From Montifringilla adamsi (taxonomy: Eukaryota > Chordata > Aves > Passeriformes > Passeridae), in the NCBI GenBank assembly GCA_017590115.1, contig JAGGNK010006449.1:682001-746000 (forward strand): a stretch of 64,000 nt of DNA, in the 5' to 3' direction. Shown here one piece after another: positions 52,001 to 61,285 of this stretch; the first letter of the stretch is position 1; each line of letters opens with the position of its first letter. The position numbers and the translations under genes were made by a program. The notes under the pieces were generated by a model. It had not been told where the DNA came from. It saw only the letters and a program-made list of their open reading frames with translations, and ran no database searches.

Positions 52001-55000
52001 GATTGTGAGTAATTTTTCTGTCAAAACCATACATTTCCCAATTTCCTCCCAAACATCCACATTGAAGCAAGTTGCAAATGGCAGCAAGGATTCCATTCCA
52101 AAAGTGATGCAGGTTCTGGCCTAGGCAAGCCATAGATCCTGTCCAGAGGAGCTGGGATGATTAAAAAATTACTGACCAAAAAATTCTAGATAATCCATGT
52201 ACAGTGAGGAATGAAAAGTGAAAAGAACTTGATATTTTCTGCATTTAGAAACCCTGAATAACTAAAAGTGGAAAGAACCTTGGTTTTTTCTATATTCAGA
52301 AACCCTGAATAAATGTTGCTAAAGATGAGGGGAAGATAAAAATACTTTAGGCCAAGCCTGGAGTTGTCCAGAGAAGTTTAAGGCGTCTGTGGTGAAGTGT
52401 AAAGAATGAAATCCTGTTAAAGGGAACTGTTACACACATTTGTAGTCAAGGAAATGCAGTCACGTGGGAATATAGGGATTTCCCCACACCCCATTTCCAT
52501 CATTCCTTGAGGTGTTTTCACTGAGATGCAGCAGCCCAGAGTTGATGTGGGGGTTGGACCTATGCAAGCCAGAGTCAGGAGTCCATGACTTGATGCCATG
52601 TCCTGCAGCCCAGCAGGAGCAGGCCCTTGCTGTGTTCCCAGAGCTCTCGTGTCCACCACTGGCGCTTCCATTTTGCCATTGAATCTTCCTTTGTTCTGTC
52701 TTCACCAGAGCCATCATTTCCACAATTTCTCTCTTTCCCATGGCACAGGTCTGCCCAGGAGGCTGCGATCCACCAGCCTGCTCTGGAAGGGCAACACACA
52801 GGACGCCCTGGCGCTGCTCAAAGACGACGTCCTGGTGGCCGACCCAGGAACCAGGTCAGACACATTGCTTTAGGAGCTTTAGGAGCTTTTGGTCTGGATG
52901 TGTTCTCCACTCTCAGCCCCATCCCCAGCCGCCATGGCTGGTGGATAAAGGCAGCCATTCCCAAAGGGAGGGAATCAGCCATCTCCCCACACACCTGGCA
53001 GAGGCTGGGAAAAAGGGACTGTTGGAGGTCTCAGGGTTTGGTTTAGTATTTTAAGCCCAGATGAGCCAAATTAAACTGCTATAGTTCACTTTATGAGCCT
53101 TAAATGATGCAGGTTTTCAAAACTGGAAAGGGACTTTAATTTAAATGGTTTAAATCATCACAGGTTTCAGTTAAAATCATGCCTGTGGTGAGCTGTGTGT
53201 CTCTAAATTATCAAAAAGGTCTATGAATGCTTGTTTCAATTCCTGTATCCTGTTAAAAGTCTGTTACCTGGGTTGCAAACACACAAAATATGTCATGGAT
53301 TCATAGAATCCCAGACTGATTTGGGTTGGAAGGGACCTTAAAGATAATTTTTTCCCACCTCTCTGCCATGGGCAGGGACATCTTCCACTGTCCCAGGTTG
53401 CTCCAAGCCTTGTCCAACCTGGCCTTGGACACTTCCTCACAGGCTGCAACAGGATCCAGTGGACAACAGATGAGGGAAAGGATTCAAACTAACTGGGAAG
53501 AAACTTTCTAAGACTGCGAAATTATTTGGTAATTAATTACAGCCTGAAATAATTTATCCAGGATGGCTGAGGATCTGCCACTCACTTGTGTTAGTTCTGT
53601 CCCATGTCATGTAGGGGGCTACAACAGATATTCCTTAAAGGATTTTAGGATTTAATACCACCATCTCCTTTGGTATTTTTATTGTTATTGTAACATATCT
53701 CCACTGGTATCTTTATTTTATTATTCCCATGAAGATAAATAAGGACATCCCCTCACAGTCTCTCAACACCTTATTAATTGATATGTTGATAGTTTTCACT
53801 CTCTCTCCTTGTTCCTGGTTATGCTTCCCAGCTAAGAGATCATTCTTCCCAAAGGAAGTTCCCATTCACTGATACAGATGTTTTAACATATTTTTCTATG
53901 TTGAAATTCAGCTCCATTTCAGATAAAAGTTTTTACATACAGGATGTTATTGTTCTTAGGATAAGAATATATATGCTCACCATGCTTTTATTCAACTAAA
54001 TGGGCTGGAAAAGGTTGAAGTGGTACCAAATTTATGATCTAAATAGGTCGCAATGAGATGCATGGCTTCACACAATTAAAAAAACCAACAGGCTTGAAAA
54101 TTTAATGAATTTTGAAAATGTATTTTTAAAAAATGCCCCTTCATGTTTTCATGCCATTAAACTTCATTCAATTCTGAAGACATAAATCACTTGATGGTTA
54201 TTAAAGACTGGAGTACTCAAGCTTCTTTAATGATTCCACATTGCTGGATGCTGCTTTGTGGGCTTTTAAGTGCTCTTTAAGTGCTTTTACCATCTTATGG
54301 TAGCTTAGGTATCTAAGTGATTATTCCATGGCAAATCCCCAAAGAGGTTTACCCAGGATTTTGAGACCTTTAAGGTGAGCACCTGGAACTCTGCACACTG
54401 CTCTTAAAAAGAATGGATGGTGAACAATTATAAACAGCAAGTCGGGTTATGCAAATATAGAGAAGTTGTTTCTTTTCCATTTCCAGCTCTCTCTGTACAT
54501 CAGGGTTGAACAGCTCTGCTGATGTTTCCATAAAACATTTCTGTTTCTTGATTCAACAACAAATCATGGCAGCAACATGCAGCTTTTCTCTGTCTCCAGT
54601 TCATCTGCCATTCCATAAAATGTGAATTTTCCCCTAAAGAAGAGAGACCCAGTCACTGATTTTGCATATCACTGATGAACAGCTGATCCCAATATATTCC
54701 TCTTCCTTCCAGATGCCACTACAGCAACCTGGCCTTCTCCCTGATGGCCCACGTGCTGGCTGACCACGCAGCTGACGGGCAGTACCAGCGCTGGATCTCG
54801 GAGAACATCCTGGACCGCCTGGGCATGGAGGACACGGGCTTCGACATCACGGCGCCCGTCCGCTCCCAGATGGCTGTGGGCTTCTACGGCAGCCAGCAGC
54901 CAGCCCCGCTCTACGACCTGGGCTGGTACCGGCCCTCTGGCCAGATGTACTCCACGGCTGCCGACCTGGCCAAGCTGGCCATGGTCTTCCTGGGCAGTTA

Positions 55001-55691
55001 CCACCGCCGGCTGCTCGAGCCCGACACGGTGAAGACGATGCTGACACCCCTGTTCAAGTGCTCCATGGAATACTTTGCTAACAAGACAGGCACACCCTGG
55101 GAGATTAACGAGCAGCTGGGATATGATGTCATCAGGAAGGATGGGGACCTTGATGGTTACTCAGCAACCTTCTCTCTCATCCCCAAGCTCCGCCTGAGCT
55201 TCATTGTGCTGATGGCAGGGCCCAGACCGCAGGGTGGGGACATTGTCACTCAGACATACGAGTATCTCATCCCTGCCATGGAGACAGCGTTCAGAGAGGC
55301 CGACAAAAGCTTGGTTCCTCCTCCAAACCCAATTCCTTATGTTGGCTACTACACCTATTCCAACCTGACTTTCTATGAGATCAAAGTTGGAATTGGTGGG
55401 GTGCTGCTCATGCAGCAGTTTGGGCCTCATGTGGAAGAGCTGATCCCTGAAAAGTATCGGACAATCAAGCTCCACCACCTGGAAGATCGCGTTTTCCAAG
55501 TCGTTTTTGACAAGGAGTTCCCATGTGTTCTGCACCTGGGCTCTGCCTCCATCTCACTGGAGACACAGAATGGGCAGCTCTTTAACTTCTACCCCTTCGA
55601 CCGCAAGGGTTTGTCACCTGGCTTTGACGCCCCGGGGCTGAACACCTACAACGTGGTGCGTGTCCTGCGCAAGCCCGTGTTCTACAGCTAA
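43075..55691 (+). CDS. LACTBL1: LACTBL1, beta-lactamase-like protein 1; six coding exons, 568 aa
   Basis: Joining 43075-43180, 44965-45074, 47965-48122, 49478-49725, 52749-52854 and 54713-55691 gives 1707 nt, or 568 codons plus TAA, with no internal stop and GT-AG at all five introns. Residues 5-26 form a hydrophobic signal anchor after a four-residue N-terminus (MEVK), suggesting a type II membrane protein. Active-site motifs of the serine beta-lactamase/PBP family follow in order: S128-V-S-K131 (nucleophile and general base), Y246-S-N248, and K385-D-G387 where KTG or HTG is usual. N-x-S/T sequons at N96, N109, N366 and N460 fit a lumenal or extracellular catalytic domain. The 180 residues after KDG form a C-terminal extension, probably the separate C-terminal domain known in LACTBL1-like and fungal ARB_00930-like proteins. 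The substrate is unknown to me; in the family, hydrolysis or peptidase activity is inferred. The alternative, a LACTB orthologue, is less likely because of the signal anchor and long C-terminus. Confidence 0.93.
43181..44964 (+). other. LACTBL1: LACTBL1 intron 1
   Basis: A 1784-bp intron with GTGAGT...TTTTCCAG borders. It contains the long minus-oriented CR1 at 43579-44030. The rest is unique sequence in which no gene or RNA is recognised. Confidence 0.85.
43579..44030 (-). mobile_element. CR1 LINE 3' fragment in intron 1, about 450 bp
   Basis: AATCATAGAATGGTTTGTGC at the 3' tip, GATGGGGCAGCCACAGGTGC in the body, and the far end near CATCTCCCTGACCTGCTCTG. Confidence 0.9.
44965..45074 (+). 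CDS. LACTBL1: LACTBL1 coding exon 2 (residues 36-72)
   Basis: The acceptor is TTTTCCAG at 44957-44964 and the donor is AAG|GTCTGT, a weaker but acceptable site. The exon encodes the stem between the membrane anchor and the catalytic domain: proline-rich (the PEPVPLDHPLP stretch) and ending in a helix of the ILKEALEK type. That helix continues in phase 0 into exon 3 as VDQMLRQKM, the usual first helix of a beta-lactamase domain. Confidence 0.85.
45496..45592. repeat. Polypurine tract (GGGGAA/GGAAGG) in intron 2
   Basis: About 97 nearly uninterrupted purines with repeats of GGAAGGAGGAA and GGGGAAGGGGAA. Such tracts can form triplex or G-rich structures. Confidence 0.85.
45878..46140 (-). mobile_element. 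Ancient CR1-like LINE relic
   Basis: Segments such as TTTGCCTTTTTGTCTGCC, ATGAGCAAATGTTTCCATAG, and a later stretch ending in CACACTGAATTTCAATTCCC follow the order of an old sauropsid CR1-type repeat. It is more diverged than the other CR1 copies here. No detailed subfamily is claimed. Confidence 0.5.
46197..46500 (-). mobile_element. CR1 LINE 3' fragment in intron 2
   Basis: CATGGGTTGAAGAGACCTCA AAGCTCACC, then ATCCAGGGGCAGCCACAGCT. The terminal octamers are degraded. Confidence 0.87.
46975..47527 (+). mobile_element. Probable solo LTR of an endogenous retrovirus, sense to LACTBL1
   Basis: An AT-rich block with the layout of an LTR: an inverted CCAAT box (ATTGG at 47334), a TATAA-type element at 47361 about 25 bases later, then AATAAA at 47451 some 90 bases downstream. 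This matches U3-R-U5 spacing. The ends are not defined and no target duplication was confirmed. No retroviral coding region adjoins it. Confidence 0.55.
47965..48122 (+). CDS. LACTBL1: LACTBL1 coding exon 3 (residues 73-124)
   Basis: The acceptor is TCTCCCCAG before 47965 and the donor is AG|GTGAGA at 48123. It encodes the opening helix and first beta strands of the beta-lactamase fold (GLPAMSAIAIYNDTVLWTGNFG). The pattern of small residues, then a strand, then W-T-G-x-F-G is typical of the family just before the SxxK helix. Two N-glycosylation sequons lie at N96 and N109. Confidence 0.92.
48882..48960 (-). mobile_element. CR1 3' fragment left of the tRNA gene
   Basis: ACCATTGAATATTTTGGGTT GGAAGGGACATTCAAGG then TTCCAACCCTCTGCC. 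It is cut off exactly where the tRNA sequence begins. Confidence 0.78.
48961..49034 (-). tRNA. tRNA-Asn (anticodon GTT), in LACTBL1 intron 3, antisense
   Basis: Read on the minus strand, the 74 bases fold as a complete cloverleaf. The 7-bp acceptor stem GTCCCTG/CAGGGAC is perfect and the discriminator base is G. The D stem is GCGC/GCGC with the G18-G19 pair kept. The anticodon stem is TTCGG/CCGAA around the loop CTGTTAA, giving anticodon GTT. The T stem is GGTGG/CCACC with loop TTCAAGC. A box and B box sequences for RNA polymerase III are present. The sequence closely matches vertebrate tRNA-Asn-GTT. No CCA is encoded and no intron is seen. No TTTT terminator lies directly downstream, so transcription is unproven. 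Confidence 0.93.
49060..49156 (+). mobile_element. CR1 3' fragment right of the tRNA gene
   Basis: TGGTCCAACTCAATAATCTG AAAGGTCTTTTCCCACCTAA then ACGATTCTGTGATT. It is oriented opposite to the left fragment. Confidence 0.78.
49478..49725 (+). CDS. LACTBL1: LACTBL1 coding exon 4 (residues 125-207, S-V-S-K nucleophile)
   Basis: The acceptor is CCCTAACAG before 49478 and the donor is GTGAGA at 49726. The exon opens with R-I-A-S-V-S-K-I-F, placing the catalytic S128 and K131 at the start of a helix. It continues with the conserved helix and loop around residues 133-160, where a G-K-x-x-S-L-D-D-P pattern marks the family's helix-then-'dominant-defined' segment. The last residues (TLRRMASQLS) correspond to the 'LL.H.SGL' region, which is completed in exon 5. 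Confidence 0.94.
49726..52748 (+). other. LACTBL1: LACTBL1 intron 4
   Basis: A 3023-bp intron with GTGAGA...GGCACAG borders. The one recognised repeat is the CR1 at 51738-51990. No exon or RNA was identified in the rest. Confidence 0.88.
51738..51990 (+). mobile_element. CR1 LINE 3' fragment in intron 4
   Basis: GGCACTTGGGGACATGGGTT AGTGGTGG, TGGTTGGATTCCATGACCTG and GGGCTTTTCCAACCTTAGTG. Confidence 0.85.
52749..52854 (+). CDS. LACTBL1: LACTBL1 coding exon 5 (residues 208-242)
   Basis: The acceptor is CCCATGGCACAG and the donor is AG|GTCAGA at 52855. The first complete codons give GLPRR after the exon 4 serine, the usual SGLP motif of LACTB-type domains. The exon ends with D-P-G-T-R, which joins C-H-Y-S-N in exon 6. 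This recreates the family pattern (P-G-x-x-x-x-Y-S-N) across the junction, which is strong support for the splice. Confidence 0.92.
52855..54712 (+). other. LACTBL1: LACTBL1 intron 5
   Basis: A 1858-bp intron with GTCAGA...CTTCCAG borders. It contains a CR1 at 53299-53455 and then about 1.2 kb of AT-rich unique sequence with no recognised feature. Confidence 0.88.
53299..53455 (-). mobile_element. CR1 LINE 3' fragment in intron 5
   Basis: ATTCATAGAATCCCAGACTG, GGTTGGAAGGGACCTTAAAG and GTCCAACCTGGCCTTGGACA. Confidence 0.88.
54713..55691 (+). CDS. LACTBL1: LACTBL1 terminal coding exon 6 (residues 243-568)
   Basis: The acceptor is TTCCTTCCAG before 54713 and the stop TAA is at 55689-55691. It carries Y246-S-N248, a segment with G-M-E-D-T-G-F-D typical of class C-like proteins, the substrate-pocket region, and K385-D-G387 followed by L-D-G-Y-S-A. 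The last motif aligns with the K/H-T-G strand, with aspartate in place of threonine. Residues from about 415 to 568 form the C-terminal extension with many aromatic residues and strands. The first 330 bp are markedly GC-rich compared with the rest. Confidence 0.95.
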
Positions 55692-56844
55692 ACATTCCAC
55701 GCTCTTCCCTCCTCTCCTGGGAGCTGGCTCCAGATCTGTGTCTTACCAGACTCTCCTGCCTGTGTGGCATTGTGGATGCCATTCAAAAGGGAAGGACGGA
55801 GGCAAATGACTCTTTTGCCAAACAAATCTTTCCCACTTTTAAGATGACTTTAATGACTTGTCGTTGGCAGCCAGCAGTGCACAACAGGCCAGCTGGCACC
55901 TGGACACACCTGCAGGAAAAAGAAGTGGGAATGTGCTGGAGGGATGTGTTTGGATGCCATAAAAAAAAGCCAGGCACTAAAGTGTCCACTCTTATATTGT
56001 CTATTTGATGACTACTGTGGTGATCAACTGCTATCATCAAAGGGCTGAGAATTCCCTGGGTCTCTCAGAAAATGTCTCTTTGTCAGTCCAAGGATTTTTC
56101 CAGGGCTTTTCAAGAGCCTGTCTATCACAAACAAGATCCCTTACCTGGGTTTGCCAAAAGCATTATGTGCTAAACAATGGCACCAGTCTGACACCAGGCC
56201 CTGCTTGGGATCCCTGGGAAGTGAGGGTCTGTTTCTTTCCTGGATCACAAACTTTTAAAAGTGCAGAGCAATGCGGTTCAGTCTTGACTCCTTGGCTGGT
56301 TCTTCAAAGGATGTCGGAGCAGTGTAGAAGCTGAAGCTCACTGCTGGGTGTAGAGGCACAGGAACATAAGGTGGGATATTCCAGCTGGACTCAGCTCTGT
56401 GACAGTGTCAGTATCCAGGGAAATGTGTGAGCATGGTGTGGAAATTCAGGAATCATGGGAACTTTTCTGTACGTTTGGGGCAGGATGTCTGGCTGCAAAC
56501 GTATCCATTGGGTTTCTGCAGCTGGGAGTGAAGATCTGAGGGAAAGTGCATCAGCCTGGGGAGCATCACCTTGGCTACAGTGCCCCTGCACCTACAGAGC
56601 TACTGGTGCATTTCGCTATCCCTTCCTGTGCTCACACCATGCCAAGGCAGGCAGGACAGGGAAATGAGTCACACCAACCCCAGGCAGTGCTGCAGGTGTG
56701 GGGCAGAGTGACTGAACTCCTGCCCAGGAGGAAAAGGCCCTGGAGATGCTGGTGACAGTGGGTGAACATGAGCACAGGTGTGCCCAGGTGGCCAAGAAAA
56801 CCAATAGCACCTGGCTTTTCCCAGCCATGGTGTGACCACAGGAC

Positions 56845-57355
56845 CAGGGCAGTGATTGTCCCCCTGTGCTGGGCACTGGTGAGGCCCCACCTCGAATCCT
56901 GGGTCAGTTCTGTGCTCCTTCTGACAGGAAAGACACTGAGGGGCTGGAGCGTGTCCAGAGAAGGGAATGGAGCTGGGAAAGGGTCTGGGACACCAGGAGC
57001 AGCTGAGGGAGCTGGGAAAGGGGCTCAGCCTGGAGAAAACGGGGCTCAGGGGAGACCTTCTGGCTCTGCAGAACTCCCTGAGAGGAGGGGGCAGCCAGGG
57101 GGTCAGGCTCTGCTCCCAGGGAACAGGGACAGTACAGGAGGAAGCACCCTCAAGTTGCACCAAGAGAAGTGTTGGTTGGATACTTGGAAATTTTTTTCTC
57201 AGAAAGAGTGTTCAGGCATTGGAAGGGGGCAGTGGTAGAGCCACCATGTCTGGAGGTGTTCAAAAGATGTGTGAATGTGGCACCTGGGGTCATGTTTAGT
57301 GGTGGCCCTGGCAGTGCTGGAGGAACAGTTGCACTCGATGACCTTGAAGTTGTCA
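56845..57355 (+). mobile_element. CR1 LINE 3' fragment, about 510 bp
   Basis: The longest CR1 copy in the window. GAGGCCCCACCTCGAATCCT, GGAGCGTGTCCAGAGAAGGG, AAGTTGCACCAAGAGAAGTG and GTGGCCCTGGCAGTGCTGGA occur in the order of the CR1 body. The final octamers are lost after GATGACCTTGAAG. Confidence 0.88.
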
Positions 57356-58921
57356 ATGGCCAGCACCACCTCACTGTGATGAGGACAATGTCAGGCACGA
57401 GGGCAGACAGGACCACCATAACTGCACAGTCCCGGCTCCTCAATGCCTCTCCAAACTTAGGGGATATTGTGGTTTCAGCCCTGGGTGGAGCTGAAATAAA
57501 AGCAAGCAGAGGGGCAGGGCAGGATAGTTCTGACCTTAAAGTGAATATCCAAACTGGAGGGCATGGCAGAGGCTGCACAGCATGGAAATCCAGAAGGGAG
57601 TGTGACAGGGGCACTGTACAAGGTCTTATAGAAAGTTGCACCATCAAAGACCCTTCCAAGTGCATGTTCTGGTATGAGGTGTACCCTCTTGCAGAGCAAT
57701 ATCCTGCTTCTGCTGGTTCACACAGACTCTTGGATGTGGACATGTCTCAGAGAGGATGAGAAAAAAACCCTTTCTGATCCCTTCTCTCTGGTTCTCTCAG
57801 TTTTTTCACTCTGTGGGCTGTTCTTCAGCTTCAGCTGTGAATAAAGAGACCATCACTGAAGGCCCAGAAATTCCCTGCCTTTTCTCAGACAATTTCAGTT
57901 CCCTGATCAGCACCTGGAACCATGCAAACCTTGCCTTACAGAGCTCTGCTGTGCTGGTTTCCTCTGGACTTTGTAGAAGATCACATCCCATACCTTGTAC
58001 AACACCATATGTTCAATATTTAGTCTGGGCTATAGCAACAGCAATAAAACCTGTGGAAATGCCACTGTCCTGTGTGGTCATGCCCAGAGGGATGAGTGCA
58101 GGCACATTTGGTGCTGATTTCCTGAGGACAATATCACTGCTATGACACTCCTGACACAGCCAAGCCCATGGGATGGGATGTCTGATTGCAAGATCCTGGA
58201 GTGGTCTAATTCTGGTTCTTTTGAGTGAGGGCTATGAGCCAGTGAGGGGCTGTCCCTCTTGCTTTGAAACAAAAAAAGTGACTGTTTACCCTCAAAAGCT
58301 TCCAAGAAAAATTAGGATTTATATCCCATGTCACTCACTGGCCAGGAGGAAACACCACACTGGACAACCTCCATCTGTGTGATGGAAAGCTGGAGGTGTT
58401 TTAGTTTTCCACCAGAAATGTAGACACCAAGAAGTCTTTTCTAGTGAGTCACCCTCACACCTTTTCATCAACATTTTTGGGGCTCTAATTCATTCTCATT
58501 AACAGTAAATCATGTTCTTTGCCACTCCTGAGTCAAATTCATTTCCTGAGCTGCAGCAAAGCTTATCTCACCAAAGCCTGGCTCACCCTGGGAAGGTGAA
58601 GAGGAGCTCAGTGTGGCCAGGAGAACCTTCCCTGACACAGAGAGGGAAAAGGGGACCTTGAAAGATCTGTACAGATGATTTGGGAGAGGCTGTGCATGGC
58701 AGACAGGAAAAGGTGGAGTTCTGGGGTAGTCCAGTCAGTCATGGGGAGCAGCCAGAGTCACAATCGTGAGCCCAAACTTCTTTTTGTAACCTTGTGCCAA
58801 AGCAGCATCCTGAGAAGAGCAGAACCTGCTCAGTCTCGGGGAGGGAGGGGGAGTGGGAGGGTGACCTGACTCAATTAGCAGGTGTTTTACACCAGCTCTA
58901 ACAGCTCTGTGTGAATTTGCC

Positions 58922-58936
58922 TTTTTTTTTTTTTTT
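58922..58936. repeat. Poly-T run (15 bases)
   Basis: Simple homopolymer in otherwise unremarkable sequence downstream of LACTBL1. Confidence 0.88.
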
Positions 58937-60674
58937 ACTTTAACTTTTACAGAATCTAAGTTACCATTATGAATAATGTTTAAGCTTTTGTGTTTGCTGC
59001 TGAATTTAAAAATATCCCACTGTTATTTCACCCATGTCAGAGACTGGCTTCACAATCCATACAACAAACATGCAAACTCTGCCCATCTGCTCACATTTCA
59101 CTGAACCTGTGCTTTAAAAAGTGACTCAATGTGTCTGCAACAGCCTATAGAAACACAGTGCTTAAAAATGTTTTCAGAATTACTCATCAGGGAACCAAAC
59201 AAATAGAAAATGCTTCATTAACATTCCCAGCATTCAAAAACAGACAAAACCAAAACTCACTTTATTGGTTTAAGAGACCAAATTCTGCCCCAAGGAGCAG
59301 TAATGAAACCACATAATATTGTAATAGTGTCCCTTAAACTGTAGTTACTCTACAAGTTAAAAGACTCTGGACCACTAAAAATTAGAATAATCTGGCAAAA
59401 TATTAACACCTACATCTCAGAACTTGGAACCCTTTGAACTCCTTTCTTAGTGAGTTTTAATTACTCCAGTCAGTGGAGTGGATTCCTCTCACGTCAAAGT
59501 GTAAAATTGGGATAAATTGACAAATCACACTCTACAAATCCCCAGCCCCCAGCTGGCTGGGATGGACCCAGGCCCATCATGAGCACCTCTTCAGTTGGAA
59601 GGGAAACACTTCCAGAACCTGCTCTCTGGTAAGGACCAGCTCACCACCCTTGCCCTGAAGAAGTGAGGCTCACAGATTAACAGCTCGATATAAAACAAGG
59701 CAGTGCTTGTGGTCCCTTTCTAACCTGACAGTGGTTATGATGACTTCTTCCCCTTTACAAGGACTCTGCCTTCAGGACTATCAGCTCAGGTGAGGATCAC
59801 ACTGATATCTGACATGCATAATGGGGTGGCTGTGCTCCCATTCTCTCCTGCAGCTACACCTCATTTATGAGGACTTTGCTCCTATTCTCTTTTGCAGTTG
59901 TGTCCCAGCTATCCCCAGCCCTCACTGCTCCAAGCTCCCTGTCCCTCCAGCCCATGGAGCCCCCACCTTTCATCCCTTTTCTCTTAGAGCCTGAAGTGGA
60001 GCATATCACCCAAATTCACATTATTTACATTGTCCTGAAAGGTGCATTTTCCTCAACATGCAGTGCTCTGGCACACCAACCCCAGCCCCTCATAGCAAAT
60101 GAGCAAACATGGTTTTAATGGCCCAGGTAGAATTATTGCACAGGCAGAGCTGAAATGCAGTTAGATTACATTCTCCAGCACTAGCCAAGCTGACAAAAAT
60201 GATGAAAAAACAATAAAAGTAAATTGATGTTTCATGCCCAGAAACACTCAAAGACATAAAAACAGAAAGAAAAATCTTTCCCCCTGGGCAGGATTCCAGG
60301 CCCTTTTGCAGATACAAACAGGAATTGAGGGGATACAGCATAGTTGAAGTACAGTCACAAGCTATCACTGAGATGGTGTATGCAAGCTGTAATTAAGGGT
60401 CTAATTATTTACCATGGGCACTTGGGAGTCTCCCAGACATGCCCATTGCACACACAAAGGTTCCTGGCTTCATGGCATTTTGAGAGCTCTGGGCATTCAC
60501 TCCAAGCCAAGACACTAAGATTATCACAAGACAGAACACTTACACATCAGGACAGTCCTGCTGCACCTCCAAACTTCTTGGAAGGAATTTGGGTGGAACT
60601 TGCAAGTCTGAAGTGACCTGTGCCATGCAGCCTCTCACAGGGATGTCACACAGTCCTTCTCAGTGCCATGCTCT

Positions 60675-60757
60675 GGGTGACAAGGTGGTGTCAGGTCATA
60701 GGCTGGACTCAATGATCTCAAAGGTCTTTTCCTACCTAATTGATTCTGGGACTCTGG
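60675..60757 (+). mobile_element. CR1 LINE 3' terminal fragment
   Basis: GCTGGACTCAATGATCTCAA AGGTCTTTTCCTACC, ending TTGATTCTGGGACTCTGG. Confidence 0.78.
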
Positions 60758-60816
60758 CATCCTTGGAGTGTCTGTCTGTCACACTTCTCCATCATTCCTA
60801 CTCTGTTCTCTTCAGC

Positions 60817-61285
60817 CCAGGCCCTGCCCAGTGCCACAGCTTCTCCCCCTCCTTCCCCCTCGTGGTCTGGCTGTAACTGCTCTGGGCAGGTGCTGAGCCT
60901 CCCCTGGCAGCCATTCCCGATGCAAACCCAATTATCAGCATCGTGGGTTGGTGCCAACTCTGCCTGGCAGCAGCTCCTGTTTAGCTCCCAATTTATTCCT
61001 CCAAGGAGTGATATTTCTGCTAAGGATGGGCAGGCACATTTCGTTCCAGGCCCTGCCCAGTGCCACAGCACAGGGTAAGTGTCTTCTCCCCCTCCTTCCC
61101 CCTCGTGGTCTGGCTGTAACTGCTCTGGGCAGGTGCTGAGCCTCCCCTGGCAGCCATTCCCGATGCAAACCCAATTATCAGCATCGTGGGTTGGTGCCAA
61201 CTCTGCCTGGCAGCAGCTCCTGTTTAGCTCCCAATTTATTCCTCCAAGGAGTGATATTTCTGCTAAGGATGGGCAGGCACATTTC
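60817..61285. repeat. Near-perfect tandem segmental duplication, 243-bp period
   Basis: 60841-61042 and 61084-61285 are identical over 202 bases by eye. A further 24 bases (60817-60840 and 61046-61069) are also shared. The second copy has a 14-bp insert (about 61070-61083) that contains GGTAAGT. No divergence was seen, so the event is either very recent or an assembly artefact. Confidence 0.92.

Noticed and set aside
55080..55091. N-K-T-G at residues 366-369 as the third catalytic motif of LACTBL1
   Set aside because: The context (followed by TPWE) does not match the K/H-T-G strand; K385-D-G-x-x-x-G-Y-S aligns with the family pattern instead.
54669..55535. Minus-strand frames opposite LACTBL1 exon 6
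   Set aside because: Shadows of the GC-rich coding exon on the other strand.
57169..57759. 196-codon + frame downstream of LACTBL1
   Set aside because: Begins inside the CR1 at 56845-57355 and has no recognisable domain.
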